A stretch of 64,000 nt of DNA, taken from the NCBI RefSeq assembly GCF_019904295.1, contig NZ_CP065359.1, positions 397,001 through 461,000 of the forward strand, given 5' to 3'. Shown piece after piece: positions 37,221 to 47,414 of this stretch. The notes under the pieces were generated by a model, which did not search any database, was not told the origin of the DNA, and saw only the letters and a list, made by a program, of their open reading frames with translations. The first letter of the stretch is position 1. Every line of letters starts with the position of its first letter. This DNA is from Ruegeria sp. SCSIO 43209. GTDB lineage: Bacteria > Pseudomonadota > Alphaproteobacteria > Rhodobacterales > Rhodobacteraceae. Both the position numbers and the translations under genes were made by a program.

Positions 37221-40007
37221 ATGCTTGATGCAAGCCCAAACAAGACCGTCACCTTCAACCTGAATGGCGAAGATGTCACCGTGCCCGAGGGCTGGACCAT
37301 CTGGGAAGCGGCCAAGGGGCAGGGGTTCACCATCCCTCACCTGTGTCACAAGCCGCAACCCGGTTACAAACCCGACGGCAATTGCCGTGCCTGCATGGTC
37401 GAGGTAGAAGGCGAGCGCACGCTGGTCGCCTCATGCATCCGTCCGGCAGCCGACGGCATGGTGGTTAAGACCGACAGCGACCGGGCCGAGAAATCGCGCG
37501 CGATGGTCATGGAGCTGTTGGTCGCGGATCAGCCTGAGGAAGCGCACGACGCCTCCAGCCACTTCTGGGATATGGCCAAGCTGAACCATGTCAGCGACAG
37601 CCGTTTCCCGGCGAAAGAGGCCGAGAAAATCCCGCTGTTGGATGACAGCCACGTTGCGATGCGCGTCAATCTGGACGCCTGCATCAACTGCAACCTCTGC
37701 GTCCGGGCCTGCCGCGACGTGCAGGTCAACGACGTGATTGGTATGGCCGGTCGTGGCCACACAGCGCAGGTGGTGTTCGACCAGAACGACCCGATGGGTG
37801 CTTCGACCTGTGTGGCTTGTGGTGAATGCGTGCAGGCCTGCCCGACCGGTGCTTTGATGCCAGCAACCGTACTGGATGACCAGCAGCGAGGCGACAGCAA
37901 GGACTACGACTCGGAAACGGAAAGCGTCTGCCCGTTCTGCGGCGTGGGCTGTAAGGTTTCGCTCAAGGTCAAAGACGGCAAGGTGAAGTATGTCGAGGGC
38001 ATCAACGGCCCTGCAAACGAAGGTCGTCTGTGCGTCAAAGGCCGCTTTGGCTTTGACTACATTCACCATCCGCATCGCCTGACCAAGCCGCTGATCCGTC
38101 GCGAGGATGCTCCAGCCAAGGGATTGAACGTCGATCCCGGCAACCTGGATACCCATTTCCGTGAAGCAACGTGGGAAGAGGCGATGGATTTGGCCGCGAC
38201 CAAGCTGATGGACTTGCGCGACAAAGACCCGCGCAGCGTTGCAGGCTTCGGCTCGGCCAAGTGCACCAACGAAGAAGCCTATCTGTTCCAGAAGTTCATC
38301 CGTCAGGGCTTCCGCCACAACAACGTCGACCACTGCACCCGTCTGTGCCACGCGTCATCTGTTGCGGCCCTGATTGAGAATGTGGGCTCGGGTGCTGTGA
38401 CCGCGACCTTCAACGAGATCGAAAACGCGGATGTGGCGATCATCATCGGGGCCAACCCGATTGAAAACCACCCTGTCGCTGCGACCTACTTCAAGCAGTT
38501 CACCAAACGTGGTGGCAAGCTGATAGTTATGGACCCGCGCGGCGTTGGGATGCGTAAGTTTGCTGATGAGATGCTTCAATTCCGTCCCGGTGCGGATGTT
38601 TCGATGCTGAACGCGATCATGAACGTGATCGTGGAAGAAGAGCTCTATGACAGCCAGTACATCCACCGCTGGACCGAAAACTGGGAAGCCGAAAAAGAAC
38701 ACCTGCGCCAGTTCACGCCTGAGGCTATGTCGCCGATCTGTGGCATCGAACCGGATCAACTGCGCCGAGTGGCGCGCACCTTTGCGCAAGCCAAGGCCGG
38801 TCTGATTTTCTGGGGTATGGGTGTCAGCCAGCACATCCATGGCACCGACAACTCGCGCTGCTTGATCTCGTTGGCTCTGATGACCGGCAATGTTGGTAAA
38901 CCCGGTGCAGGTCTTCACCCTCTGCGCGGGCAGAACAACGTGCAAGGTGCCTCAGACGCGGGCCTGATCCCGATGTTCCTGCCGGACTATCAGTCCGTTA
39001 CCGACGACGGCATTCGGGCCAAGTTCACCAACGTCTGGAATGACGACCGCGACTTCTCGAACGAGAAGGGGCTGACCGTCACCGAGATCATCGATCAGGC
39101 TTATGCGGGCAACATCAAGGGTATGTACATCCAGGGGGAAAACCCCGCCATGTCCGACCCCGATGTGAATCACGCGCGCGACGCACTGGCCAAGCTGGAA
39201 CTGATGATCGTGCAGGATATCTTCCTGACCGAAACGGCGAACTATGCCGACATCATTCTGCCCGCCTCAGCGCTCTATGAGAAGAACGGCACCGTGTCGA
39301 ACACCAACCGTCAGGTACAGCGTGTGCGACCTGCCGTTAACCCTCCGGGCGAAGCGCGTGAGGATTGGAAGATCACCGTTGAGCTGGCGCGGCGGATCGG
39401 TTTGAACTGGGACTATTCCGATGTTTCTCAGGTCTTTGCTGAGATGAAGCTGACGATGAATTCGCTCGACAACATCACGTGGGAGCGGCTTGAGACGGAG
39501 ACGATCACTTACCCGTCACTGTCCGAGACAGACCCAGGTCAGGCGATTGTGTTCGGCGATGGTTTCCCACGTGCGGATGGTCGCGCCCGGTTCACGCCAG
39601 CCAGTGTCATCCCACCGGATGAGGCCCCGGATGATGAATACCCGATGATCGCCACCACTGGGCGCCAGCTGGAGCATTGGCATACCGGGTCGATGACCCG
39701 CCGGTCCAACGTTCTGGATGCCGTGGAACCTGAAGCGAACTGCTCGATGAACCCGCGTACATTGAAACTGATGGGAATTGAGCCGGGCGATATGATCCGT
39801 CTGACTACTCGCCGCGGTTCGATTGAAATCATGGTGCGGGCCGACCGGGCGATTGCTGAAGATATGGTGTTCATCCCGTTCGCCTATGTCGAGGCGGCGG
39901 CGAATATCCTGACCAACTCGGCCATCGATCCTTATGGCAAGATCCCCGAGTTCAAGTTCTCGGCAATTCGCGTCGAAAAGATCGCAGACGCCGTCGCGGC
40001 AGAATAG
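37221..40007 (+). CDS. Formate dehydrogenase alpha subunit (Mo/W-bis-MGD, NuoG-like N terminus)
   Basis: A 928-residue catalytic subunit. The N terminus has a NuoG-type [2Fe-2S] ferredoxin (HLCHKPQPGY, CRACMVEV), then two [4Fe-4S] sets (CINCNLCVRAC and CVACGECVQACP) and the molybdopterin oxidoreductase domain beginning CPFCGVGCKV. The metal ligand is Cys376 followed by His377 in RLCHASSVAAL, so the cysteine form, not selenocysteine, is used. It oxidises formate to CO2. It follows the beta gene by 11 bp with its own GGGAG. Chaperones such as FdhD are not adjacent. Tungsten or molybdenum use cannot be told. Confidence 0.94.
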   Translation: MLDASPNKTVTFNLNGEDVTVPEGWTIWEAAKGQGFTIPHLCHKPQPGYKPDGNCRACMVEVEGERTLVASCIRPAADGMVVKTDSDRAEKSRAMVMELLVADQPEEAHDASSHFWDMAKLNHVSDSRFPAKEAEKIPLLDDSHVAMRVNLDACINCNLCVRACRDVQVNDVIGMAGRGHTAQVVFDQNDPMGASTCVACGECVQACPTGALMPATVLDDQQRGDSKDYDSETESVCPFCGVGCKVSLKVKDGKVKYVEGINGPANEGRLCVKGRFGFDYIHHPHRLTKPLIRREDAPAKGLNVDPGNLDTHFREATWEEAMDLAATKLMDLRDKDPRSVAGFGSAKCTNEEAYLFQKFIRQGFRHNNVDHCTRLCHASSVAALIENVGSGAVTATFNEIENADVAIIIGANPIENHPVAATYFKQFTKRGGKLIVMDPRGVGMRKFADEMLQFRPGADVSMLNAIMNVIVEEELYDSQYIHRWTENWEAEKEHLRQFTPEAMSPICGIEPDQLRRVARTFAQAKAGLIFWGMGVSQHIHGTDNSRCLISLALMTGNVGKPGAGLHPLRGQNNVQGASDAGLIPMFLPDYQSVTDDGIRAKFTNVWNDDRDFSNEKGLTVTEIIDQAYAGNIKGMYIQGENPAMSDPDVNHARDALAKLELMIVQDIFLTETANYADIILPASALYEKNGTVSNTNRQVQRVRPAVNPPGEAREDWKITVELARRIGLNWDYSDVSQVFAEMKLTMNSLDNITWERLETETITYPSLSETDPGQAIVFGDGFPRADGRARFTPASVIPPDEAPDDEYPMIATTGRQLEHWHTGSMTRRSNVLDAVEPEANCSMNPRTLKLMGIEPGDMIRLTTRRGSIEIMVRADRAIAEDMVFIPFAYVEAAANILTNSAIDPYGKIPEFKFSAIRVEKIADAVAAE

Positions 40008-40020
40008 TCTTCAATCAACT

Positions 40021-40056
40021 GAAAAAAGGCGGCCCTTTGGGGTCGCCTGTATTTTC
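40021..40056. terminator. Bidirectional terminator between formate dehydrogenase and tamB
   Basis: AGGCGGCCC / GGGTCGCCT pairs over nine positions (one G-U) with a TTTG loop. On the minus strand it ends in TTTTTTC, on the plus strand in GTATTTTC, serving both convergent genes. Confidence 0.82.
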
Positions 40057-43000
40057 AGTAGTCGCGTTCGAAAAAGATACCCAAACCCGTCTCGCCCCGG
40101 CCATCCACCGTGCCGCGAACCGTGAAGCTGTCGGTGACGTCGAGGTTCAAGTTCACCTCGGTGTCACCTTCGGTATTGACGGTGAAATCGGTGTAGAGAT
40201 TGTCGCTTAGATATGCGCCCGCACCAAGGCTGCCCCCACCGCCCTCAGTCGCGCCAAGGTCGATAGTGTCCAGGCCCGTGGCCTCGCGCACCCCTTTGGT
40301 AGTATCCCCGCCGGCGCCGCTGAGTTGGGCCAATGAGGCCGCCATCTGCGCAATGACAAACGGTGACAGTTCTGAGAACCGGTTGCCGAACAAGAGCATT
40401 GCAAGCGCTTCCTCGGTCGGGCGTTCAGGATCTGAGAAAACGTCGACCTCGGGTGAGTCCAGCGGCCCGGCGATCTCGATCGTTGCGGTGCCGTCCGAGG
40501 TGCTGGAGGACGATTCAAACTCGATATATGGCGTCAGGTCACCCTGCAGGGTGACCACACCCTTAGTAAGCGCAAGGCGGCGACCAAGGATATCGATATT
40601 ACCGCGGATAAGCTCAATCTGGCCTGACGGCACAACAGAAGTTGTAGTTCCACCAATTTGTATGCGACCGCCCAGTTCCGCGTTCACGCCGCGTCCTCGG
40701 ACAAAAACTGCCTTGGGTGCAAGCAATCCGATGTCGAGCGTCATGCGCGAGTTGCTTTTAGTCTCATCCTCGGTTTCCACCAGATTGGCGCGTTCCCGCG
40801 TTACGAAACCGGCACGGCTTTCGTTCAGGTGTTGGATCGTCGGAATTGGTGCTGCGCCGACTGCTCCTGCGGCGGCTGCAAGATTGATGTTGGTTTCGCC
40901 AAAGTTGATCTGCCCGGCCAGCGAACTGTTACCGGCCAATGCCCCGGTCAGGGCGACCTGACCGTTCAATGTGGTCTCATAGAGCAGCTTGTCTGTCAGC
41001 ACGAGATTGTTGAGCGCTGTGGTTATCTGGGCGTTGAAGGGTGGCGTCAGATCAATCGGGCCGTTGACGGTAAACCCTCCGCCCGCTCGTAACCCACCCT
41101 GCAGTGCAATCGTGGCGCGGCTTTGCGCGATGTTTACGGAACCCCCGATGCCAGTGATTGTCTGTCCCACATCGGGCAAGGCCATCGACGCGCCGGATGT
41201 TGAAATCGTTCCGCTAAGCGCATCCAGCGCAGGTGCCCCTTTCAGGGCCAGGTCGAACCGGGCAGTACCGGCCAGATTGTTGGGAGAGATAAATGCATTG
41301 GCGATACCGATGTTGACACCGCCCTGCATCTTCAGGTCCGCTTCGCCGCTGGTTTCGTTAAAGGTCCCGGCAACTGTCGTATTGATATCGGCGGGGCCAT
41401 TAGCCTTTGCGTCGATGGTCCACATCCCATCGTCGCGGCGGGCGGTACCACTGGCGGCGACGGTTCCGGGGAAATCGGGCACAAAACGTTCGACCCGATT
41501 CAGGCGGGCGTCAAAATTTAGATCCGCGGTGCCACCGGTTTCTACAGTTCCAGTTAAATTGGCGTACGAGCTATCTGGTCCCTGCAGGCGCGCATTGCCT
41601 TCCAAACCTGACCCTGTAGGGGCGACGTTGCCATCCAGCGTGAGCGGCCCGGACAATGTCGAAGATAGACGGCCGATGTCGTCCAGCATGGCCGAGAAAT
41701 CGAGGCCACCGGCCTCCCGATCCAATCGGCCCGATGCATCTGCGGTCAGAGCGGTTCCGTTCAGACTGAAAGTGCGGATGTTCAGCCCCTGATCATCATT
41801 GGCGGCATCCACGTTCAGCGTGGTTCGTCCCTGTACCAACGCATCTACGGCTTGGATACCCGTGGCAAGGTCGTCGGCGCTCAGGTTGCCTTTGATATCA
41901 AAGGCCTTGCTGCTTTGCGCGGCCCGACCGGTGACGTCGGCATCAATCGACCCGGCCAGATCAAGCCCGGCGAGGCCGGAGAACAAAGACAGGTCGGGGG
42001 CGTTCAGCTTGGCGCTTCCATCCACCGTGATGTTTCCGGTGGGGTCATCGATGGTTGCGCCCACCTCGGCAGTAAGAGCAGCACTTTTGACCGTGGCGTT
42101 TCGAATAACGATTTGGTTGCCCGAATGCGCACCGTCCAGATTGATTGATGTCCGGCCTTTCAACAGCGGGTCGAACTCGCTCATCCCGGTTTCGATATTT
42201 GTTCCGATCACGCTGGCTTGGCCGTCGAATTCCAACGTCTGTACGGTGCCTTTGCCATCCAGCCGGGCCTGTAATGCGCCCGCCAGATCACGCTGTGCGA
42301 TGCCTGAGAACACCGCCAGATCGGGGGCGTTCACGCTGGCCTGACCGTCAATTGTCAGATTGCCATTTGGCGTCGTGACCGTGCCGCTGGCCTGCGCTGT
42401 CAGAGCGTCGCCATTCACGGTGAAATCGCGAATTGTTACCCCATCGGTGTCGCGTTTGGCATCCAGAACGATTTCGGTTTCACCCGTGATCATTGGATCA
42501 ATATCGTCACGCCCGGTCACCAGATCACGCCCATTCACCGTGACCTTGCCGTCAAAGCTGCGTTCCAGTGGCGAGCCCTTTCCAGCCACCTGGACCGAAG
42601 CCTCGCCACCAAGCTGAAGCTGTGCCAGGTCCGAGAACCGCGACAGGTCGGTCGCCTGCAGCAGTGCCGTGCCATCAACCTGCAACCCGGTCGCAAGCCC
42701 GCTGATCAACGCATCAGCGTCTAGAGTATAGTCGCTGCCGACCAGTTCGACCCCGGACAATTGCAATGTCTGGTCGCTGCCGTACTCGAACTGTCCATCC
42801 AGTGTGATCTGATTTCCGACGGCGGCATTCAGTGCGACATCTGTCAGATCAATGCCATCGAGCACAGCCTGCAGATCGCCATCGACCGACAGCCCGCTGG
42901 ATTGATCTAGCGTGCCTTGCCCGCTGATCCGTGCATGATCGAGGTTCAGGTTGGGGGTTTCAATCTTGTTGGTCGTCAGGCTCAGGTCCCAGAGATTGCC

Positions 43001-44137
43001 ATTCTCGGTATTGTACAAGGCCGAAATCTGAGCCGCGCCGATTGACGTATCGCCGCCGCTGACGGGCAGAACGACCTTGTCACCTTCCGGCGGTGTGATA
43101 CGACCTTGCAGGGCGACCAGTTTCAGAACACCACCCGAAGCAAGGCTGAGTTCGCTTTTGAGGTCCAGCGCTTCCGAGGTAATCTCGATATCCGATATAT
43201 CCAGCGCCCCGTCAGAATGGGTGCGCCCATCTACAAACAGCCGTGTGTCGGTACCGAAGAACGTGTCCATCTCTTCGGCCAGAAACGGCGTCAGGTCGCC
43301 TCCGACATCGGCAGTAAACGCGATTCCATCGGAGGCGTTGCCACTCTCTTCGGCTGTGCGCAGTCGTACCTGACCGGACACGCGAAGCTGCTGATCGCTG
43401 CTTAGACCGATATCAGCATTAAAATCCGTTATCGGCCCCGAGCCTTTTGCAGTCAGCTCAAGCGGCGGGGCATCGGGGATGGACAGGGCCGTTGCGATCA
43501 GACCGCCTGATGCTTCGGCTACGGTCAAGTCCAGATCGATCTGGCGGCTGTCGTTCTGAAAGCCTGCTTTCAGATCAATCGTGTCCCCGGCGCGGTCCAG
43601 TCGGTCGATATCCAGCGTAGTATCCAGTGTTCCATCAGCCAGCGATAGGTTGCCGTTCACAGCAAGCTCGGCAGCGACGCCGATCAGCGGCTCACCTAAA
43701 GAAAGGTCATCGACACGCAGCTCTCCGATTTCGATCGAAACCGGAAGCTCAGGTAGTTGGAAGGGTTGGGTTTCGGCTGAAGGGGGCGGTGCGTCCTTTG
43801 TTGTTGTACCGGGTGCGCGGGCGATATCGATTTCCTGCGCCGATAGTGTGTTGACCGAGAACCGACCGCGCAGCAGTGCCAATCGGTTCCAGTCCAATTC
43901 AGCGTTTTTAATGGTGAGCCAGACGCCGTCGTCATCGGCGACTGTGATTTCCTGAATCGTCGCACGCGAACTCAGCGCACCTTCAAGGCCGATCACCCGC
44001 ACATTCTGATCATCACCGGACAGGGTATCTTGCAGAAACTGCTCGATCATGCTGCCGCCCTCGTCCTGAGCGGTCGCCGCGATGGGAACGGTGATCGCTG
44101 CTGAACTTAGCAACAGGGGATATACAACGCGACGCAT
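40055..44137 (-). CDS. tamB: Translocation and assembly module subunit TamB
   Basis: A 1360-residue protein with a signal anchor (MRRVVYPLLLSSAAITVPIA) and a very long region of repeated beta-strand units built on patterns such as LDGRATLSVDG-like stretches, ending with the conserved DUF490 C terminus (GRIQIGGTTTSVVPSG, RIALTKGVV-like, GLGIFFERDY). TamB spans the periplasm and, with TamA, supports outer membrane protein assembly or phospholipid transport. The ATG at 44137 shares one base with the tamA stop (TGATG), so translation is coupled. Family length is normal. Confidence 0.9.
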   Translation of the reverse strand: MRRVVYPLLLSSAAITVPIAATAQDEGGSMIEQFLQDTLSGDDQNVRVIGLEGALSSRATIQEITVADDDGVWLTIKNAELDWNRLALLRGRFSVNTLSAQEIDIARAPGTTTKDAPPPSAETQPFQLPELPVSIEIGELRVDDLSLGEPLIGVAAELAVNGNLSLADGTLDTTLDIDRLDRAGDTIDLKAGFQNDSRQIDLDLTVAEASGGLIATALSIPDAPPLELTAKGSGPITDFNADIGLSSDQQLRVSGQVRLRTAEESGNASDGIAFTADVGGDLTPFLAEEMDTFFGTDTRLFVDGRTHSDGALDISDIEITSEALDLKSELSLASGGVLKLVALQGRITPPEGDKVVLPVSGGDTSIGAAQISALYNTENGNLWDLSLTTNKIETPNLNLDHARISGQGTLDQSSGLSVDGDLQAVLDGIDLTDVALNAAVGNQITLDGQFEYGSDQTLQLSGVELVGSDYTLDADALISGLATGLQVDGTALLQATDLSRFSDLAQLQLGGEASVQVAGKGSPLERSFDGKVTVNGRDLVTGRDDIDPMITGETEIVLDAKRDTDGVTIRDFTVNGDALTAQASGTVTTPNGNLTIDGQASVNAPDLAVFSGIAQRDLAGALQARLDGKGTVQTLEFDGQASVIGTNIETGMSEFDPLLKGRTSINLDGAHSGNQIVIRNATVKSAALTAEVGATIDDPTGNITVDGSAKLNAPDLSLFSGLAGLDLAGSIDADVTGRAAQSSKAFDIKGNLSADDLATGIQAVDALVQGRTTLNVDAANDDQGLNIRTFSLNGTALTADASGRLDREAGGLDFSAMLDDIGRLSSTLSGPLTLDGNVAPTGSGLEGNARLQGPDSSYANLTGTVETGGTADLNFDARLNRVERFVPDFPGTVAASGTARRDDGMWTIDAKANGPADINTTVAGTFNETSGEADLKMQGGVNIGIANAFISPNNLAGTARFDLALKGAPALDALSGTISTSGASMALPDVGQTITGIGGSVNIAQSRATIALQGGLRAGGGFTVNGPIDLTPPFNAQITTALNNLVLTDKLLYETTLNGQVALTGALAGNSSLAGQINFGETNINLAAAAGAVGAAPIPTIQHLNESRAGFVTRERANLVETEDETKSNSRMTLDIGLLAPKAVFVRGRGVNAELGGRIQIGGTTTSVVPSGQIELIRGNIDILGRRLALTKGVVTLQGDLTPYIEFESSSSTSDGTATIEIAGPLDSPEVDVFSDPERPTEEALAMLLFGNRFSELSPFVIAQMAASLAQLSGAGGDTTKGVREATGLDTIDLGATEGGGGSLGAGAYLSDNLYTDFTVNTEGDTEVNLNLDVTDSFTVRGTVDGRGETGLGIFFERDY

Positions 44138-45942
44138 CAAAAGGCTTGCCCGATCCCGAGGTAGAATTGCAGCCCGTCACCCGTATCGCCCTGAACCGGC
44201 ACCGCAAGGTCAAAGCGCAAGGGCCCGAAGCCGCCCAGATCATAACGGATTCCAAGGCCCGCGCCAGAATGCTCTTCCGCGCCGCTGCCGATGAATGAGG
44301 ACGTGTCGACCACACCGTAGTCATAAAACCCAACCAACGAGATTGCGTCAGTGACTTTGCCTCGGACCTCGGCTGAGAGCCCCAGAAAAGACTTGCCACC
44401 GGCGACACCATCCCCGACGGGGATACCTAGGCTTTCAAATGGCTGACCCCGTACTGTACCGGCACCACCCGAGAAGAACAGGAAATCTGGAGTCACACCA
44501 TCTGCCGGAGGTCCGAGGACCGATCCCAACTGCACCCGGCCTGCCAACACCAGCCGACCGGCGGTGCCCAGATCGTTATAGGCGCGACCGTCAAAGAACA
44601 TTCTCAGGCCGGTATCCGACCCGGAGAACCCGACAAAGGGCATGACTTGCGAGTCTAGATAATAACCGCGCGTAGCACTGACTTTGCTGTCGCGTTCATC
44701 CCACTCTGACCGGAACGGAAGAATGAAGTATCGAAACTTGCGCCCATCGCCATAGGCGTCATCCGCGTCCGACCATTGGAAACCTGCCGAGGCTTCGGCG
44801 TAGAGGCGGTCAGAGAATGTGCGGCGTGCACCATAGGCAAGCGAGGCGACGGTGACGTTGTAGTTTTCGGTATTGCGCCGTTCCAGCAGGGCGCTCCAGA
44901 ATGTATTGTCGTCAGGGCCCAGACGATCAGGTTGATCCAGCCGCAGACCAATGCGTCCATCGATATCCTCGGCACCGCCGATATTGCGGATTGCCGCCTC
45001 GAACCGCAGCCTTTCGGCTCGCCGGAAAACGTTTCGATGGGTCCACGTAGCTGTAAGATCAACCCCGTCGCGCGAAGCAATCTCGGCCCCAAAGGTCAGG
45101 CGGCGCGGTGGCAGGTCTTCAAACGTAGCGTCGAAATCAAGCGTGCCATCCGGGTTGGGTTCTTCATGTTCCTTGAGCGAAACCGTAGCGAATGTGCCGG
45201 TGCGCCGCAGGCGGGTGCCAACCTTTTGGACCTGTTCAGGCGAATAAACCTCACCCGACGGGAAGCCTGCGACTTTCTCGATCGACCGATGGCGGACATT
45301 TGTATCGCCCTGAATGATCATTTTGCCGAACCGCAACCTTGGCCCCGGAGCCAGATCAATTGTCGCGTCCAGCCGTGCCTGCGCATGGCGCGCTATTACT
45401 TTCTGATCTTCCACTTCCGCCTTGGCATGGCCTGTATCGCGCCAGCCCTGCACCCCGGCCGAAGCCGCCTGTTGGATCGCTCCGGTGGTCGCGGTCTTAC
45501 CCGTGGCGAACTCTTCGGGCAGTTCCGTGCCCGGTGCCAGCGGTTGCACGACAGCCGTTCCGAACTTGAACTTCCGTCCCGGTGTGACAAGGATAGTCGC
45601 CCGTTTGAATTGGGCTGGAACGTTCAGCGAATTGATTTTGGCGGCTTCCTGCCCGTCAAGCTTGATGCTGACGACGGGGCTGAAATAGCCTTCGTCGTAC
45701 ATGATCTGAACGATGGTGCGGTAGTCGGACAAAGCTGCCGACAGTATTTCCAGTGACGTATCAAGACCACGCGATTCCGAGGTGAAGATGGATGAAGTCT
45801 CTTCCAAGCGGTCGACCAGATCTTCAGATGCACCAGGGGCGGATAGGGTCGTTTCTAGCGCGGTAGCAAGATTGGGGGACAAGGCCACAAACGCACCAAA
45901 AAGCCAGCCTCTCAGATCGCTGCGCGGTCTGCTCCCTGTCAT
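44137..45942 (-). CDS. tamA: Outer membrane assembly factor TamA (BamA/Omp85 family)
   Basis: A 601-residue protein with a signal peptide near LRGWLFGAFVALSPNLATAL, three POTRA domains in the first half, and a C-terminal 16-strand barrel. The Omp85 features LSAEVRGKVTDAISLVGFYD and GAGLGIRYDLGGFGPLRFDL, then YLGIGQAF with a terminal Phe, are clear. It inserts or helps insert autotransporters and other barrels together with TamB. GGAGCC precedes the ATG. Confidence 0.92.
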   Translation of the reverse strand: MTGSRPRSDLRGWLFGAFVALSPNLATALETTLSAPGASEDLVDRLEETSSIFTSESRGLDTSLEILSAALSDYRTIVQIMYDEGYFSPVVSIKLDGQEAAKINSLNVPAQFKRATILVTPGRKFKFGTAVVQPLAPGTELPEEFATGKTATTGAIQQAASAGVQGWRDTGHAKAEVEDQKVIARHAQARLDATIDLAPGPRLRFGKMIIQGDTNVRHRSIEKVAGFPSGEVYSPEQVQKVGTRLRRTGTFATVSLKEHEEPNPDGTLDFDATFEDLPPRRLTFGAEIASRDGVDLTATWTHRNVFRRAERLRFEAAIRNIGGAEDIDGRIGLRLDQPDRLGPDDNTFWSALLERRNTENYNVTVASLAYGARRTFSDRLYAEASAGFQWSDADDAYGDGRKFRYFILPFRSEWDERDSKVSATRGYYLDSQVMPFVGFSGSDTGLRMFFDGRAYNDLGTAGRLVLAGRVQLGSVLGPPADGVTPDFLFFSGGAGTVRGQPFESLGIPVGDGVAGGKSFLGLSAEVRGKVTDAISLVGFYDYGVVDTSSFIGSGAEEHSGAGLGIRYDLGGFGPLRFDLAVPVQGDTGDGLQFYLGIGQAF

Positions 45943-46095
45943 TGTATGGCTCCAACTGCCCCAAGTCGAAATCGCTATGGCCGCGAAACAAAACGAATGC
46001 GGCGTGTTGAATTCATTTAGAGCATCTGACGGCGCTTAGGGGAAGAACTAAACAAAGTTCAGGTGTTTTTATTGGCAAACTCGTGTGCCAATCCG

Positions 46096-47319
46096 CTACA
46101 GACCGGCATTTCGGAACCAGCGAACAATCGCATCCCGGTCTTCAGGTTCCATATAGGTCACGTTCGCGGGAGGCATGGCATGTGTGACGCCGGATTGCAG
46201 ATAAATCTGTTGCGCGTTCTGAGCAATGTCAGCTTTTGTTTCCAGCAGGACACCTTTGGGTGCCCACAGGATGCCTTCCCAGACAGGCTCGCGCGCGTGG
46301 CACATAGAACAGCGACCCAGAACTATGTCCTGTGCTTCTTCAAAGCCATCCGCTGATGCGAATTTCTGTTCGTAGGGCGTTAGTTGCCGTGCTTCGGCCT
46401 CTTCCAACGGGTCGTTCATCGAAGCGGTCGACAACCACATGATGGTCATGAACAGCAAAGCCGTTACCAGCCAGGTCCAGGTTGGGTTTCCAGCGCGCGC
46501 GTGGCGGGTGTTGAAATAGTGCCGGATCGTGACACCCATCAGGAAGACCAGCGCGGCGATGATCCAATTGTACTCGGTCGCAAAAGCCAGCGGATAGTGG
46601 TTCGACAACATCAGAAACACGACCGGCAATGTCAGATAGTTGTTGTGGGTCGAACGCAGCTTGGCGATCTTGCCGTATTTCGGATCAGGTGTGCGCCCGT
46701 TCTTTAGGTCGTCCACCACAATGCGCTGGTTTGGCATGATGATGAAGAACACATTTGCGGTCATGATTGTGGCCGTGAAGGCCCCCAGATGCAGCATCAT
46801 CGCGCGACCGGTGAAAATCTGGTTATATCCCCAGCCCATAATCACCAGCAGCACGAACAGAAGAACCATCAGCAATGTCGGACGCTCGCCCAATCCCGAC
46901 TTGCAGAGAAAATCGTAGACCAGCCAACCGACAGTCAGCGAGGCAGCCGAGATCAATATGCCTTGCCATAGCGCCAGATCCGCCTTTTGGGCATCGATCA
47001 GATAGAGCTCTCCGCCTACCCAGTAGACAATCATCAGTAGCGCGGCACCGCTGAGCCATGTGGCGTAGCTTTCCCATTTAAACCAGGTCAGGTGGTCGGG
47101 CATACGTTCTGGAGCGACGAGATATTTCTGGATGTGATAGAATCCTCCGCCATGGACTTGCCATTCCTCGCCGTCCGCCGGTCCGGGGATATCGCGGTTC
47201 AAACCAAGATCCAGCGCGATGAAGTAGAAGGATGATCCGATCCAGGCAATCGCGGTGATAACGTGCAACCAGCGCACGCCAAAACCAATCCAATCCCAGA
47301 AAACGGCGAAGTCGTACAT
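46096..47319 (-). CDS. puuD: Urate hydroxylase PuuD (membrane-bound, cytochrome c domain)
   Basis: A 407-residue inner membrane protein: about eight membrane helices (WLHVITAIAWIGSSFYFIAL first) and a C-terminal cytochrome c domain with the haem site CSMCH and a Met ligand in THAMPPANVTY. It oxidises urate to 5-hydroxyisourate and passes electrons to the respiratory chain, replacing the soluble peroxide-forming uricase. The ATG at 47319 has GGAGAC upstream. It is divergent from a LysR gene and begins the purine catabolism block. Confidence 0.92.
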   Translation of the reverse strand: MYDFAVFWDWIGFGVRWLHVITAIAWIGSSFYFIALDLGLNRDIPGPADGEEWQVHGGGFYHIQKYLVAPERMPDHLTWFKWESYATWLSGAALLMIVYWVGGELYLIDAQKADLALWQGILISAASLTVGWLVYDFLCKSGLGERPTLLMVLLFVLLVIMGWGYNQIFTGRAMMLHLGAFTATIMTANVFFIIMPNQRIVVDDLKNGRTPDPKYGKIAKLRSTHNNYLTLPVVFLMLSNHYPLAFATEYNWIIAALVFLMGVTIRHYFNTRHARAGNPTWTWLVTALLFMTIMWLSTASMNDPLEEAEARQLTPYEQKFASADGFEEAQDIVLGRCSMCHAREPVWEGILWAPKGVLLETKADIAQNAQQIYLQSGVTHAMPPANVTYMEPEDRDAIVRWFRNAGL

Positions 47320-47414
47320 GCTTATGTCTCCGATTGCGTTGCGCCACACTAGGCAAACGGGCTTTTCTTCGGTATTCCCGTATATTGTCAAACTGTATCA
47401 AAAAAAACGATAAG

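Noticed and set aside
41799..43955. Several long plus-strand frames opposite tamB
   Set aside because: Low-complexity Ser/Pro/Arg translations without domains; tamB is certain on the other strand.
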